Assembly (NCBI GenBank): GCA_032433595.1
Contig: JASWJB010000553.1
Location: 1 to 17,444 of the forward strand
DNA from: Conoideocrella luteorostrata
Lineage: Eukaryota > Ascomycota > Sordariomycetes > Hypocreales > Clavicipitaceae
Length of the DNA: 17,444 bases
Reading direction: 5' to 3'
In this document: piece after piece, positions 1 to 10,623 of the stretch
Layout of the letters: each line of letters begins with the position of its first letter
How positions within the stretch are numbered: position 1 is the stretch's first letter
Notes under the pieces: generated by a model
Seen by the model: the letters and a program-made list of their open reading frames with translations, nothing else
Told to the model about the DNA's origin: nothing
The model's database searches: none
Translations under genes and position numbers: made by a program

Positions 1-1340
1 ATTAGGTGTTTTTGAAGCCAGCCCCGGAACGGGAGCAAGACCCCATTGCGATACATTTGTCGGAAGCGACAGCATGGAAGTGAATTGGAAGGGAAAATCA
101 TGAGCACGTAAATCGACGAATATTGACGATGATGATTGAAATCTTCCCATATTCCAATCCCTGTCCAAATGCTTCCTTTTATGCCTGCTTTCCTTCCTGC
201 CTCTGATATCTCGTATTCCTCGTATTCCCGCACTTTGAGCTTCGCCATATTCCACCGGCACTAATGCACTCCCTTTCTTATCCGACAACATTCTGCTGGC
301 GGTCTGAAATTTACGTCACATTACAACAAAAGTGCAGGTTCGCAGCAAATGTGCGTCCATTTTTGGAGGACGTGACGCCGCTTTTGCAGGACAATTTTCA
401 GAGCGCTGGGCTAACTGCCGGCCGACCCCACCCACGCTGGGTATCTATTAGCATGGCGCTTGGTCTATTTTAAGCTCGCTGGCTGTACTTATTGCTGCTA
501 GGAATTTGTGGTCGGGAGCTTTCGAAATTGTAGTAAAAGTTAGCTTCCTTAGTAGGGAAGCAACCTTTAGGAGGAGTTGAAATTGCAGTGAAAACTGGGA
601 AATGCAAAGGATCGCTATGCTACCTGTGGAAAAGTGGGGTGGGGAGCGCAGAGGTGGGTGAAGCGATCAGCTTTACAGGCCACACTACGGAGTAGTCCGC
701 ACGGCACAAGCACATCACATCACACTGCAGCATTGAGAAAGTATGTTAAAGTCGCAACGGAAGCATCGGCGACTTTCATGTGGTGCCCGATGACGTCCAT
801 GGCTAATACACTCTTTGTACTAATTGGTGATAGAGTGTATCGCGCTGTCTTGGCAGACCTTACACGAATTCTCGCGTCGCGCTCCCCTGCTGTGACGGAC
901 GCCAGTTATATCATCGGACTGGGGTCGCAAGCCGAACTGGCATTCGTGACTCGACTCGGCAAGGAGTACGTAGGTGGCTGGTAGCCGCACCACACGATCC
1001 CCGAAAGTTTGTTCATCACACCTCCCACGACATTTAGACTCCTCGCTAGATTCCACGCCGTCTTTCCGGGGCAGGACGTGCAAAAGGAGAGACAGATTGG
1101 CCGTTAAAACAAATGACGCCATTAGGGGGGAAGAAGAGGGAAGATTGCAAGGATCAAACAAATGAGCAGCATTAGTGACTTTGTGCCCGTTTTTGAGGCG
1201 TTACTATGACGTCCTTTGGCTGCTAGAGTTCTGATTTTTAATTATTATTAAAGTAGCTCGAGAGATCTATTTCTACAATTTGCTTCTCAGTATTGTTGAA
1301 TTCACACAAATAATAACCCACGACACAAGAATTATTCTCT
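1..1340. other. Intergenic, no supported gene
   Basis: No open frame here has family motifs, a convincing ATG context or splice-linked continuation. The longest + strand frame (634-984) opens only at GTG and encodes low-complexity, unrecognised sequence. The final 100 bases before the P450 ATG are AT-rich and may be its promoter or leader, but I see no definable element. Confidence 0.6.
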
Positions 1341-3379
1341 ATGATGAATGAACTAAATCTTGCCAATCATTCCGTGGGTAGCATTGGGGCAAATACCACT
1401 GACATTCTGTTGTCTGGTACAAATCTCTGGGAAAACTTTTATTCCAATACTGTCCGAGTTATCTTACGTTCATTTATTAGTATAATTCTTATCATCTACG
1501 CTACATCAGTCTATGCGGCCTTAGCTTCACCCCTCAAGAAGGTCCCTGGCCCATGGTATGCACCATTATTCGATCTTCACTTGCGCTACCTATTTGCCAA
1601 GGGTACGATATGGAAGTATGTGCAGGAACAACATCGACGGCACGGTCCCGTAATTCGCCTTGGACCGAAGCAAGTCTGGGTATCTGATAAGAAAGCAATG
1701 AAGGACGTCTTGGCTACAACGGACTTGCCTAAAGTTTCAATGTATGCTGAGATCTCTAGAGACAGACAAAGTCCTGGGTTGTTTGGGGAAATGTAAGCGC
1801 CAGAAATTTCAATATTAATTAAATGAAAGCTAGCATTAATACATATAGTCGACCCATCCCGCATAGAAAGCTGAAACGTTTTCTTGGCCCAGCTTTCACA
1901 ATTACATGAGTCGATCGACTAGACTCCTTTTTCATGGGATGTGTTGGAGTTCTATTGAGAAACTACTATCAATCACTCAATTGGTCTTTGAAAACCCCAG
2001 GAACTACTACAGATTTAATGCGAGACCTTCACTGCTTAGCATTAGATATGTAAGCCTTCGCTTTGCATTACGTTCTGGCCGTGTTGTTACTAATTCATCT
2101 GTCGTTAAAGCATGGATGAAAGCGCTTTTGGTAGAGGATTCGGGTTAATTAACAGCATCTGTAATCAGACCTTGCTAAAAACCCGACAAGACAGAGAATG
2201 GGCTGCAATTCCAGATGCCATTTTCAAGGGTCAAGCAACCAGATACAAGGTATGTGTAGCATTTCAAGCACGTTTATAATTTCGCTAAGACCACGAGGTA
2301 GATGGTTTATATAAAACGAATTCTCCGAAATATAGGTATATATATTAATTTTGATTGGCCTAAAGAGATGACAAATGTTTGTATACTTCTACTACAAGAA
2401 AACAAGTACGTATTGCTAATATCTTTAGGCGATATCGAACTTAATTGACGAGCGAAGACAATCCGGTATACGGCAGAGTGATCCACCCAAGCAGGATATT
2501 CTCCAGCACATGCTTGACGAAGGGAACAGACCTGATACGGGAGTGCAAATGAATAGCCGTGAGATTATAGATCAGATGTCAGAGTTGCTTCTTGCAGGCT
2601 CAGAAACTACATCGGGTGAAGCTAATCATGCAAAAATGAGAAAATGAAAAGCTAAATTAACAATTAGCGCAGGTACTATTGCATGTCTATTCCTTGAACT
2701 CGCCCGAAATCCAAATGTCAAGCGCAAGCTACTTGCATCGCTGCCGGTTCTAGACGAAAATGATGCAATTCTGAGTAGCAAGACAATTCGAGAAGATCCA
2801 ACCTACTGCTACTTAGAGGCTTGTATAAAAGAAAATCTGCGCAAACACCCAATTGCATCAGAAATGGGCAGGCGTACAATGGGGAAGCCGCACTACATTG
2901 ATGATTATATTATTCCTCCTTTCACAGTTGTATCGGCTTCCTATCGCGACTTACATTTAAACGAGAAGTACTGGCCTGACCCTGATAGATTTTGGCCAGA
3001 AAGGTGGCTCGACGGAGAGGAAAGAGAAGGGGCTCCTGAGCCGGAGTAAGTCCAATACGTTGCTCAAGTTATGTGCGATATTACATTAAGCTGACATATG
3101 ACTAACATTGAAATAGTCTTGAAGCTTACTATCCTTTCTCTGCGGGCAAGCACTCATGCATTGGTCAAAAGTACGTTCGGTGCAGCTTTACTCTAGTACA
3201 TACTAACATATCGTAGTTTTGCTTACGCAGAGATGCGTACTGAGTCAGCAAACATTTGCACTCTTTTCGATGTGGAAGAAGTTGCAAATAAGTCACTTGA
3301 CTTCCGCCAGTTTATAACAATGTAATTTGCCGATGGGTCGTGGCGAGTGAAGTTAATGCCTCGAAATATTAATGGTTAA
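1341..3379 (+). pseudogene. Cytochrome P450, seven exons, disrupted
   Basis: Microsomal P450 monooxygenase by motif; substrate unknown. Inferred exons: 1341-1792, 1849-2049, 2111-2249, 2429-2615, 2673-3045, 3117-3170 and 3217-3325, all phase-compatible with GT-AG introns. Seen in order: a membrane anchor at about residues 38-62, the proline hinge KKVPGPW, I-helix LLLAGSETTS, ExxR as KENLR, FWPERW, and the haem loop FSAGKHSCIG with Cys near 465. Two in-frame stops break it: TGA at 1907-1909 (codon 171) and TAA at 3323-3325 (codon 505). After the TAA the frame stays open for 17 codons to 3379 and still looks like a P450 C-terminus (FADGSWRVKL). The 179-nt intron 2250-2428 is the longest and sits where the F-G region should be. 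Either the gene is dead or the TGA is avoided by splicing I cannot see. P450 identity is very sure; pseudogene status is likely. Confidence 0.88.
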
Positions 3380-3444
3380 AGCATCCCTCGACTACAGGAC
3401 ATCAACAACTGCCCACTGCACCCGGTACCAGTATTGAGTTATAT

Positions 3445-3639
3445 TGTTGGAATCCCTCGTTAAGCATACAAGCAACTGTGGATAAGGTTACTTGGCCACC
3501 ATAGCGCGCTCGGGGGCATTCCTCTTCCCCTTCTTCTTTTTAGGTAACTATGATTAAATAAATTCAATACTTTGTTTTCCCCTTTTGATTTGTGCAAGAA
3601 CCTTTTGACGTTAAAATCAGAAGCCTTGTGCTTCCTACA
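3445..3639 (+). mobile_element. Solo LTR copy A (TGTTGGAAT...CA)
   Basis: It starts TGTTGGAATCCC and ends TTCCTACA, the same termini as other copies in the window. TTATA follows at 3640-3644 and also lies at 3439-3443, one base away from the left end, so a 5-bp target duplication is nearly intact. Compared with the copies at 10274 and 14075 it lacks the block containing TTTTATAC between two GCGCGC repeats. A TGTTGGAA start is common in Copia-type LTRs; there is no adjacent pol gene. Confidence 0.72.
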
Positions 3640-4089
3640 TTATAATCTTATGCGTGAATGATTCGATGTATTAGGGCTATTATCTCCACAGCACTACGTA
3701 CACTAGGCACGAACGCGCTTGTTGCCTGACAACTGAGACCATGGCTGCGAATTGATGCATTATTTAGATATCCGTCGGTCCAAGATGAATAAATTCGCAA
3801 GATACACAGTCGGGGGCCTACACATCTAGACCCCGACCCAACATCAAGCTATGCTGCGTTTTCTTTGCCTAGTTCTCGGTGAGCAGCACCGCTCTCCTTT
3901 CCGTAGGCCAGGTGTCGAGAATCATCCATGTTGCTGGAACCAAAATTAAACTCATAACGAAGCTGATGGCGAGTTTAGTGATGAATTCGATGACGAATGC
4001 ATAGAATTAAAGGTCAAAGGCAGTCAAATTCCTCGTGAGAATAGCTAGAACACAAGAACAATGCCACTGCTCAGATCAAATATGCCTGC
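3640..4089. other. Intergenic, no gene seen
   Basis: This lies between solo LTR A and the 3' end of the NLR gene, so it should hold the NLR 3' UTR (minus strand). No coding or structural signal is recognised. Confidence 0.6.
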
Positions 4090-7000
4090 TTACTTCGTGA
4101 CATCCAGGCTCGCTGTACTAGAATGTGATTGCAGTAGTTTGACGATGGTCTTGTACTCATCCTTAGTGAACCATAAGGACGGCATCCAGCTAGAGTTGTC
4201 CAAAGCCTTGACGTCGGCGCCCTTCTCAAGCAGCTGCTTCACCACGGCCTTGTGGCCGTTCTTGGCGGCCCAAATCAGCGGTGTTGGGCCGTGGTCACTA
4301 TTCGTAGCCTCGACATCAGCGCCCTTCTCAAGCAGCTGCTTCACCATAGCCTCGTGGCCGTTCTGGGCGGCCCAAAACAATGGCGTCCGGCCAGAGTCAT
4401 CCTTAGCCTCGATGTCGGCGCCATTCTCAAGCAGCTGCTTCACTATGGCCTCGTGGCCGTGCCTAACAACCCAAATCAGCGGTGTTCGGCCATACTTACT
4501 ATCCTTAGACTCGATATCGGCGCTGTTCTCAAGTAGCTGATTCACCACGGCCCTGTGGCCGTTCTTGGCGGCCCAAATAAGCGGTGTTTGGCCATACTCA
4601 CTATCCCTAGCCTCGATGTCGGCGCCATTCTCAAGCAGCTGCTTCACTACGGCCTCGTGGCCGTGCCAAACAACCCAAATCAGCGGTGTTTGGCCATACT
4701 CACTATCCCTAGCCTCAATGTCGGCGCCCTTGTCAAGCAGCTGCTTTACCACGGCCTCGTGTCCCATTTTAGCAGCCAAAGACAGCGGTGTTTGGCCATA
4801 ATCACTATCCTTAGCCTCGACATCGGCGCCCTTGTCAAATAGCTGCTTCATCACGGCCTCGTGTCCCATTTTAGCAGCCAAAGACAGCGGTGTTTGGCCA
4901 TACTCACTATCCTTGGCCTCGATGTCGGCGCCCTTCTCAAGCAGCTGCTTTACCACGGCCTCGTGTCCCATTTTAGCGGCCCAAGACAGCGGTGTTTGGC
5001 CGTACTCACTATCCTTGGCCTCGACGTCGGCGCCCTTCTTAAGCAGCTGCTTTACCACTGCCTTGTGCCCAATTTGAGCGGCCCAAGACAGCGATGTTTG
5101 GCCGTACCTAGTATCTTTAGCCTCAACGTCGGCGCCCTTCTCAAGCAGCTGCTTTACCACTGCCTTGTGCCCAATTTGAGCGGCCCAAGACAGCGATGTT
5201 TGGCCGTACCTAGTATCTTTAGCCTCAACGTCGGCGCCCTTCTCAAGCAGCTGCTTCACCACGGCCTCGTGTCCCATTCGAGCGGCCCGAGATAGTGGCG
5301 TGTCACCCAGGTAGTCCCTAGCCTCAATATCAGCGCCGCAGTCAAGTAGTACCTGCAGAATCTCTTCGTGCCCTTGCTTTATGACTGCAAACAGAGCTGA
5401 CCGGTCGGTAACAGGAGCCGGATCCGGGTACCAAGTCAACTTGTCTCGCGCCCGTGTCATTGCAATATTAAGCACTGTCTGACCTAGTTTATCTTTCATA
5501 TGAATGTCCCCACCAAGCTCAATAAGAGCCTGGACTGTCTTGCCCTGCAAGTTCTCCGCAGCTGCGAAAAGCGCCGTCCATTTCTTCTTGTCTTCCACAT
5601 TGACGTCAGCGCCTCGGCCGACTAGCATCCGCACAGTTGTTTCATACCCGTTCCTTGCTGCTAGAAAAAGAGCTGTCCATCTCTCATTGTCCTTTTGGTT
5701 AACGTCCGCGCCTCCACTAATTAATACTTGTGCCGTCCCGTTTCGTCCGTGTTCTGCCGCAAAGTGTAGAGCCGTTCGCCCTCTAGAATCTTGGGCTTTT
5801 AAGTCCGCATGCCTTTGGATTAATAGCAATGCAATTTCTGAATAACCCTTCTCTGCAGCGTGATGAAGCCCCGTTCGACGATTATTATCCGTCTTTTTAA
5901 GATTACAAACTTTAAGTAGCCGCTTTATAATTTCAATGTCACCAATACTTGAGCCCAGATGCAGTGCTGGAAGGTTATTATAGTGAGGCAATGGTATGTT
6001 AAATATGTCGGTTTTGGGCTTATAGTCATGCAAGCTGAACAAAAGGTCCAGGAGAGGAGCATGACAATTTGCTATAGCCCAACCTAATAAACCAGAGTAG
6101 TGAGAATCCAACGACTGCCCTAGAGGTGGCCAAGGGTGCAATTCCCATGATAGATTTAGTTCCAGTGCAAGCGTGCAGAATCTATCCCAGTGTGAGGAAT
6201 CCTTAGTTATGCTTCGAGTAAGCGGTGCCCACTCATCTCTTGCATATTGGAAGAAGGACAATTCCTCTGTGGCAGGAGGTTTCGGAGATTTTCTTGGCAG
6301 GACTACAGTCGCAGGTTTATGCTTTCGCAAGAGGCCGTGGGTCCAGGATGGCACGGTCGTTTCGATTAGCTTTTTCATAATTGGAGTGCCTAACACGATT
6401 TGCGAGCCTTTATCATGGGACTGTAAGGTGAGGCCGTAGTCGGCGGACGTAAGATGAAACACGCAAAGTTCACCGAGTTGTAGCTGTGCAGTGTCCAGCT
6501 CAAAGGGTGCACCTAAGAACTGGCCGGCAGAAAGTCGAGTTTCTAAAAATTGACGCACGGAATGGTGCGCAAGTAGGATTTGACCATGATTTAAAGTAAC
6601 AAGGTTCGAACAGCATCTCACGATTTCTTGGCGTGTCAGCATCCGGTTTCTATCGAGACATCCGGTTTTGGGATTAATTGCAAGTGCCTGCCTCAGCTGA
6701 TCAATCTGAAACGGCTGGATTGCTGCGGACACCCAGCGTAAGATATTTGGGGCAAACTGGTTTTGCCTCTTATCTATTCGCGCCAGACAGCGGGCGTAAG
6801 TCTCGTCCAGACTCTTGGGTAGGTCATCAAGGGCACTTCGAATGTCGTCATCTGAAGAACACTCATCCCATAGAGTATCTATTTGCATGCTCACCCATAA
6901 AATCCTTGGTTAGTATTAGCATAGGAACGATAGAATCAATTCGGGCTTTGCTACGGGGCAGTAACTAACATGAGATCAGCTCTTTCATTAAGCTTACTCT

Positions 7001-9280
7001 TAATGTCTTGGAGGACATTATTGTTTTCAGTGAGATGTCTTTCTAGCATTTTTTCCTCAAGTCTCCACTCAATAAATTGTCGGATATCTTCGTTGTTATC
7101 CTCGCTCGATATTCGCAGAGTTGCAGACCCTACTATAAAGTCCCTCACGTGGAGGTCTTCCCGTCCAGAGACTAAAATTCTTTGTGGGTCACGCTGTTGC
7201 ACCATGTCCCTGAATGTTTTCATTACTAGTCGTCTCTCTTCCAGCTCACACTCATCAAGACCATCCACAATGTATGTTGCGCTAGGAACGAGCTGAGTGA
7301 TAAATTTGCTCAAAGGTATAAATATGTTACTGATAATTTCTGTAAAACCGGGGCGGGACGCTCTTGAGCCATAGATTCGTTTCACAGCGTTTACTACCTC
7401 TGGGGGAGACGCCTTCTTTATTGTATCTAAGAAACCAAGCATCTGTTTAATGTAGCTTGCGAAAAGATGAACGGCTTTTAGTCGGGATTTGCTCGAATGA
7501 TTGTAGAAAAAGTGAGCTATGAAGTCGCCACTCTTTTGAGATACCTCTGTCATATGCTCTACAACGGTGGTCCTGGGCAGAATTAGTACTACAAAACAAA
7601 TAGAGCAATAAACTACCTGCCAAATATAGACATACGTCACAAGTGTTTTCCCGGAACCAACTGAGAAATAGTAATCAGCCTATGACTTGCAGAGGTAGAA
7701 ATAAGGACGCATACTTTTACCGGATAGCCATAGGCACGAGGAAGTTTTCTTTTTCCACGCTAGGAATTCCTCGTCATGTAGTATCCACTGTGCAGTTCCT
7801 GGACATTTGTCAGGCAAATAATTGCGGTAGGTGTAGTTGGGATCGTAATCGGAGATATGTTCAAAAATGTTATACGTTGAAGATTCTTATTACAACACAT
7901 TAGTGAACTGCATTATTTTGCGGGCAATAACGGTCAGGGCTACCTTCTTGGGTCAAATGCCATTCTGGCCTTCTTGAAAGGGCTAAGAATCGTGCCTTAT
8001 TGTCCAGGTCGTCCCAACTCGCGACGACCTTAGTTTCCGATGGTCCAGCGTTGCCAGCATTACTCAGAATATTTTTGAGAATATCGGAAACGTCATCGTA
8101 CGCAGGGTCGTGGCGGGCAAATTTGACCAGATCCGAGTGTGTCTTGCGCATGGCAATTTTATTCCGGTCAGATGCATTCTGAGGGAGGCAGCTCGTTGCC
8201 GACGACACGCTGACGAGACACTGAAGAGGGCCTTCCATCCTGTACTTTCCGCCGACCTGGAGTCTTCAAATTAGTCGTGGTATAGTACTGGCATGGGAGG
8301 TGGCTATTTACCTCAACGGCGGTTGGTGAGAGGAGCGTCTCATAGAAGCAATATATATCTAGCTGTGCCTCAGCTACAAGCCTTGAAAATTTAACCTTCA
8401 ACGTTCTCAAGACTTGCGAATTCTCGCCACGGAGACTTTGGATCAGAGACATGTTCGGACGGTCGCCGCCCACCATAGGAATAAGAGACTCAATTTTCAT
8501 TCCATCATTGGGAACGCCGAAGAAAAGGCATCCTGCGATAGAGTTGAGGACATCAAGTTCGTCTTTTGACTCAGCCAATCTGCAGAGGGCTTCTTTGATG
8601 AGCAATCCGCCTAGGCTATGGCCAATGACGACAATATGCCTCCGCAGCGTGGACAGCACTACTCGACGCAGGGCTCGCTTGAAAGAGTCGGCAAGGTCTC
8701 CAAGTTCCTCGATACTAGTACTATTATAGACATTGCTATTATAGCCAAATATCATCACCCTGGCGGATGGGTTGTCATCCGGGACATTGTCGGTCAGCCA
8801 CATGTTTCCACCCTCTTTATGAACAAAGGACCCAAACGCGTGACTCCCTAGGCCAGACGCAGCCAGGATATCAAAGCTATGGAATTCGGGGGAGGGCGAG
8901 TGCAGGACAGTTATACCCTCGAAATGGTCGTCGATTGTCACTGCAGTGGTCTTAAGGGAGGCGCTTCGCTCGTTGGCGCTCGCTAGGCTCTTCGGTTCTT
9001 CGAGATCAATAGACACCTGGCTGCCCTTTCCAAGACATTCCAGTTGCGTTGGGAGGTAGCGGAAATGGATAGTGGCTACTTGGGCGGTGTCGCGGTGGTC
9101 GGGTGCAAGCGTGTGGACGGCAGCTCCATTGTCGGCGTCGCTACAGCCGCCGTCGGCCTGGCATGGGTCGATTGTCTGTTTGAGAGATCTTAGTCCTGGA
9201 TGGCCCCTAAGAGCGTTGGCGAGAGTTGTCCTGTCAAATGACTTAGGCACACCTTGTACCCTCCACGTCCGAGAACGCAT
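4090..9280 (-). CDS. NLR: esterase-like / NACHT / ankyrin repeats
   Basis: A fungal STAND NTPase of the hydrolase-NACHT-ANK type, whose relatives act in non-self recognition and programmed cell death. Inferred exons (minus): 9280-8312, 8256-7944, 7885-7715, 7660-7636, 7572-6970, 6904-4090. All phases agree and no stop intervenes, giving about 1631 residues. The N-terminal alpha/beta-hydrolase (about 1-390) has [16 protein letters not shown], nucleophile elbow GHSLGG (Ser222) and a likely catalytic His in THSDLVKF (His363). NACHT has Walker A GKIGSGKT (483-490), Walker B YIVDGLDE (593-600) and sensor-like ILVSGRE, then the helical [13 protein letters not shown] segment. Ankyrin repeats fill about 1004-1620. 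Start ATG 9280 is chosen because the longer frame begins at TTG. Exon 3's acceptor (7886) is the least sure; it has a CTAAT branch site and gives a 58-nt intron. The ligand is unknown. Confidence 0.92.
4200..5310 (-). repeat. Near-identical 102-bp ankyrin tandem array
   Basis: About eleven consecutive 34-residue units with the core [20 protein letters not shown] lie inside the last exon of the NLR. The six or so upstream ankyrin units (about 5310-5990) are much more divergent. Variation between units concentrates at a few positions, for example [11 protein letters not shown] versus [11 protein letters not shown], and E/K/D and K/N after QLL. High internal conservation of this kind is known in fungal NLR recognition domains and reflects repeat shuffling. 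Confidence 0.9.
5041..5244 (-). repeat. Two perfect 102-bp tandem copies
   Basis: 5041-5142 and 5143-5244 are identical base for base by direct comparison, and the match runs about 12 further bases into the next unit. Both encode the [20 protein letters not shown] unit. This implies a very recent duplication or gene conversion. Confidence 0.95.
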
Positions 9281-10273
9281 GGTATTGGCAGGGAAAGGCA
9301 AACAAGAGCTAAAGGCAAAGAGAGCTAGTTCTCCGTATTGTACGGCGACCGGCGAAATATGGGCAGGTCAGCGGACACTGATTGTTTCTTGTTAGGCTGT
9401 GATGCAGTAAGCCTAATGGACGGTCACGTGAAGTACGCCACGGCGCAACGGAGTATATTCCCTTGGCCATTGTGCAGGAGCAGGCATTGTGCAGGAGCAG
9501 GCCAGTTGAAGTATCGCATGACGCTACGTTTTTATGTTGAGCAAATCCGCCTTTTATTCATAGCTAGCAGAGGACTACGCCAGAGTAAAAACGTAGCACG
9601 GACAACTCACAATTGATGTAATTAAAATATTAACTACTTTAAGGCCCAGTGATGACAGATTATTCTTTGAACGGCATAGCGGTCGCGAGGTGGGATACTT
9701 ACTATCCGCCTGGAGCATTTTCCCCACCCACAACTCCGTGTCCACCAAGCCGTCTCAACGCACACGGCCATTCAAACGCCTCTGCTGAAACACGGCAAAG
9801 AAAAGCTCATCTACGGCGGCAAGCTCATGAGCGGGTATCGTCTATCGCCTATCGCAAATGTGCGCCCCGGCAGACCCAGACGTCGAACACGACCGTTGTT
9901 GCGTCATAGTTCACCGAGTCGGCTAACTTCTTTTAGTCTGTCAGACGCAGCAACTCCCTCCTCCAACGTAGTCGCTCGAAAGTATTCTTGATATTCGAGA
10001 AGGATGGCAATAAATTCGAGAAAGCCTTGTCCTGCTGCATCGACGGGCATGAGAGAACCCTGTGGCTAGTGCTATATGCTTACGGAGTACGGAGTACAGA
10101 TGAGTGTCTTCGTAGTGGAGCTTGTCTCATTCGGTGCCGCTCGACGCCACCCCATCGTCGTTTTTAAGGCGGCAGCCCAGAATCCTGGGTGGTGGAGGCA
10201 CAGCAGTCTACGGCATGCCTTAGCTCCTGTGGGTGGGTTTAAGCTGGCTGTCTCCGGCCACCTCCAGATTAAC
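9281..10273. other. Intergenic region 5' of the NLR
   Basis: It should contain the NLR promoter (minus strand) nearest 9281. I see no gene. There is a CACGTG at 9425-9430, a 17-bp direct duplication at 9468-9501 and a GGAGTAC tandem near 10084-10097. Frames in 9338-9909 look like chance ORFs. Confidence 0.55.
9468..9501. repeat. 17-bp tandem duplication
   Basis: Two perfect copies of CATTGTGCAGGAGCAGG lie back to back about 190 bp upstream of the NLR start codon, outside any gene. Confidence 0.9.
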
Positions 10274-10483
10274 TGCAGGAAAGCACAGGGGCTTCTGATT
10301 TGACGTCAAAAGGTTCTTGCACGAGGCAACAGGTAAAACAAAGTATCCAATTCATTTGATCAGGATTTTTCTAAGAGAGAAGAAGATGAAGAAGAATGCC
10401 CCCGAGCGCGCCGTATAAAAGAGGCGCGAGTGGCCACGTGACCTTGTCCGCAATTGCTTGTAGCTTGATGAGGGATTCCAACA
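10274..10483 (-). mobile_element. Solo LTR copy B
   Basis: Read on the minus strand it begins TGTTGGAATCCC at 10483 and ends CCTGCA at 10274. The flanks TTAAC (10269-10273) and TGAAC (10484-10488) differ by one base, a slightly decayed 5-bp target duplication. Internally it has CACGTGGCCAC, TTTTATACGG, a GCGCGCTCGGGGGCATTC block and a pyrimidine-rich stretch, all shared with copy D. There is no internal retrotransposon coding region next to it. Confidence 0.75.
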
Positions 10484-10623
10484 TGAACATACATAATGGG
10501 GGCACAATGTCGTGGGGCCGCGACTTGTGGACCGCATCGAACAGATGATTAGCTCCCCGGGCGGCTGCATGCCAGCACTTCGCTCCCATAGTCCCTTGCA
10601 AAAAAGCGAAATGAAGCAGTTTC

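Noticed and set aside
634..984. 116-codon + strand frame
   Set aside because: It starts at GTG, has no recognised motif or splice partner, and overlaps an equally featureless minus frame.
1907..1909. TGA read through or decoded as selenocysteine
   Set aside because: Fungi of this type lack selenocysteine use as far as known, and a second stop near the C-terminus makes gene decay the simpler explanation.
5041..5244. CRISPR-like regular repeats
   Set aside because: The repeats are contiguous, coding, in-frame ankyrin units with no spacers.
4061..5295. Series of + strand open frames with repeated sequence
   Set aside because: They are antisense shadows of the ankyrin repeats; their periodicity comes from the minus-strand gene.
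9281..9301. Longer NLR start upstream of 9280
   Set aside because: The extra codons begin with TTG; the first ATG at 9280 gives the expected short N-terminal segment before the hydrolase.
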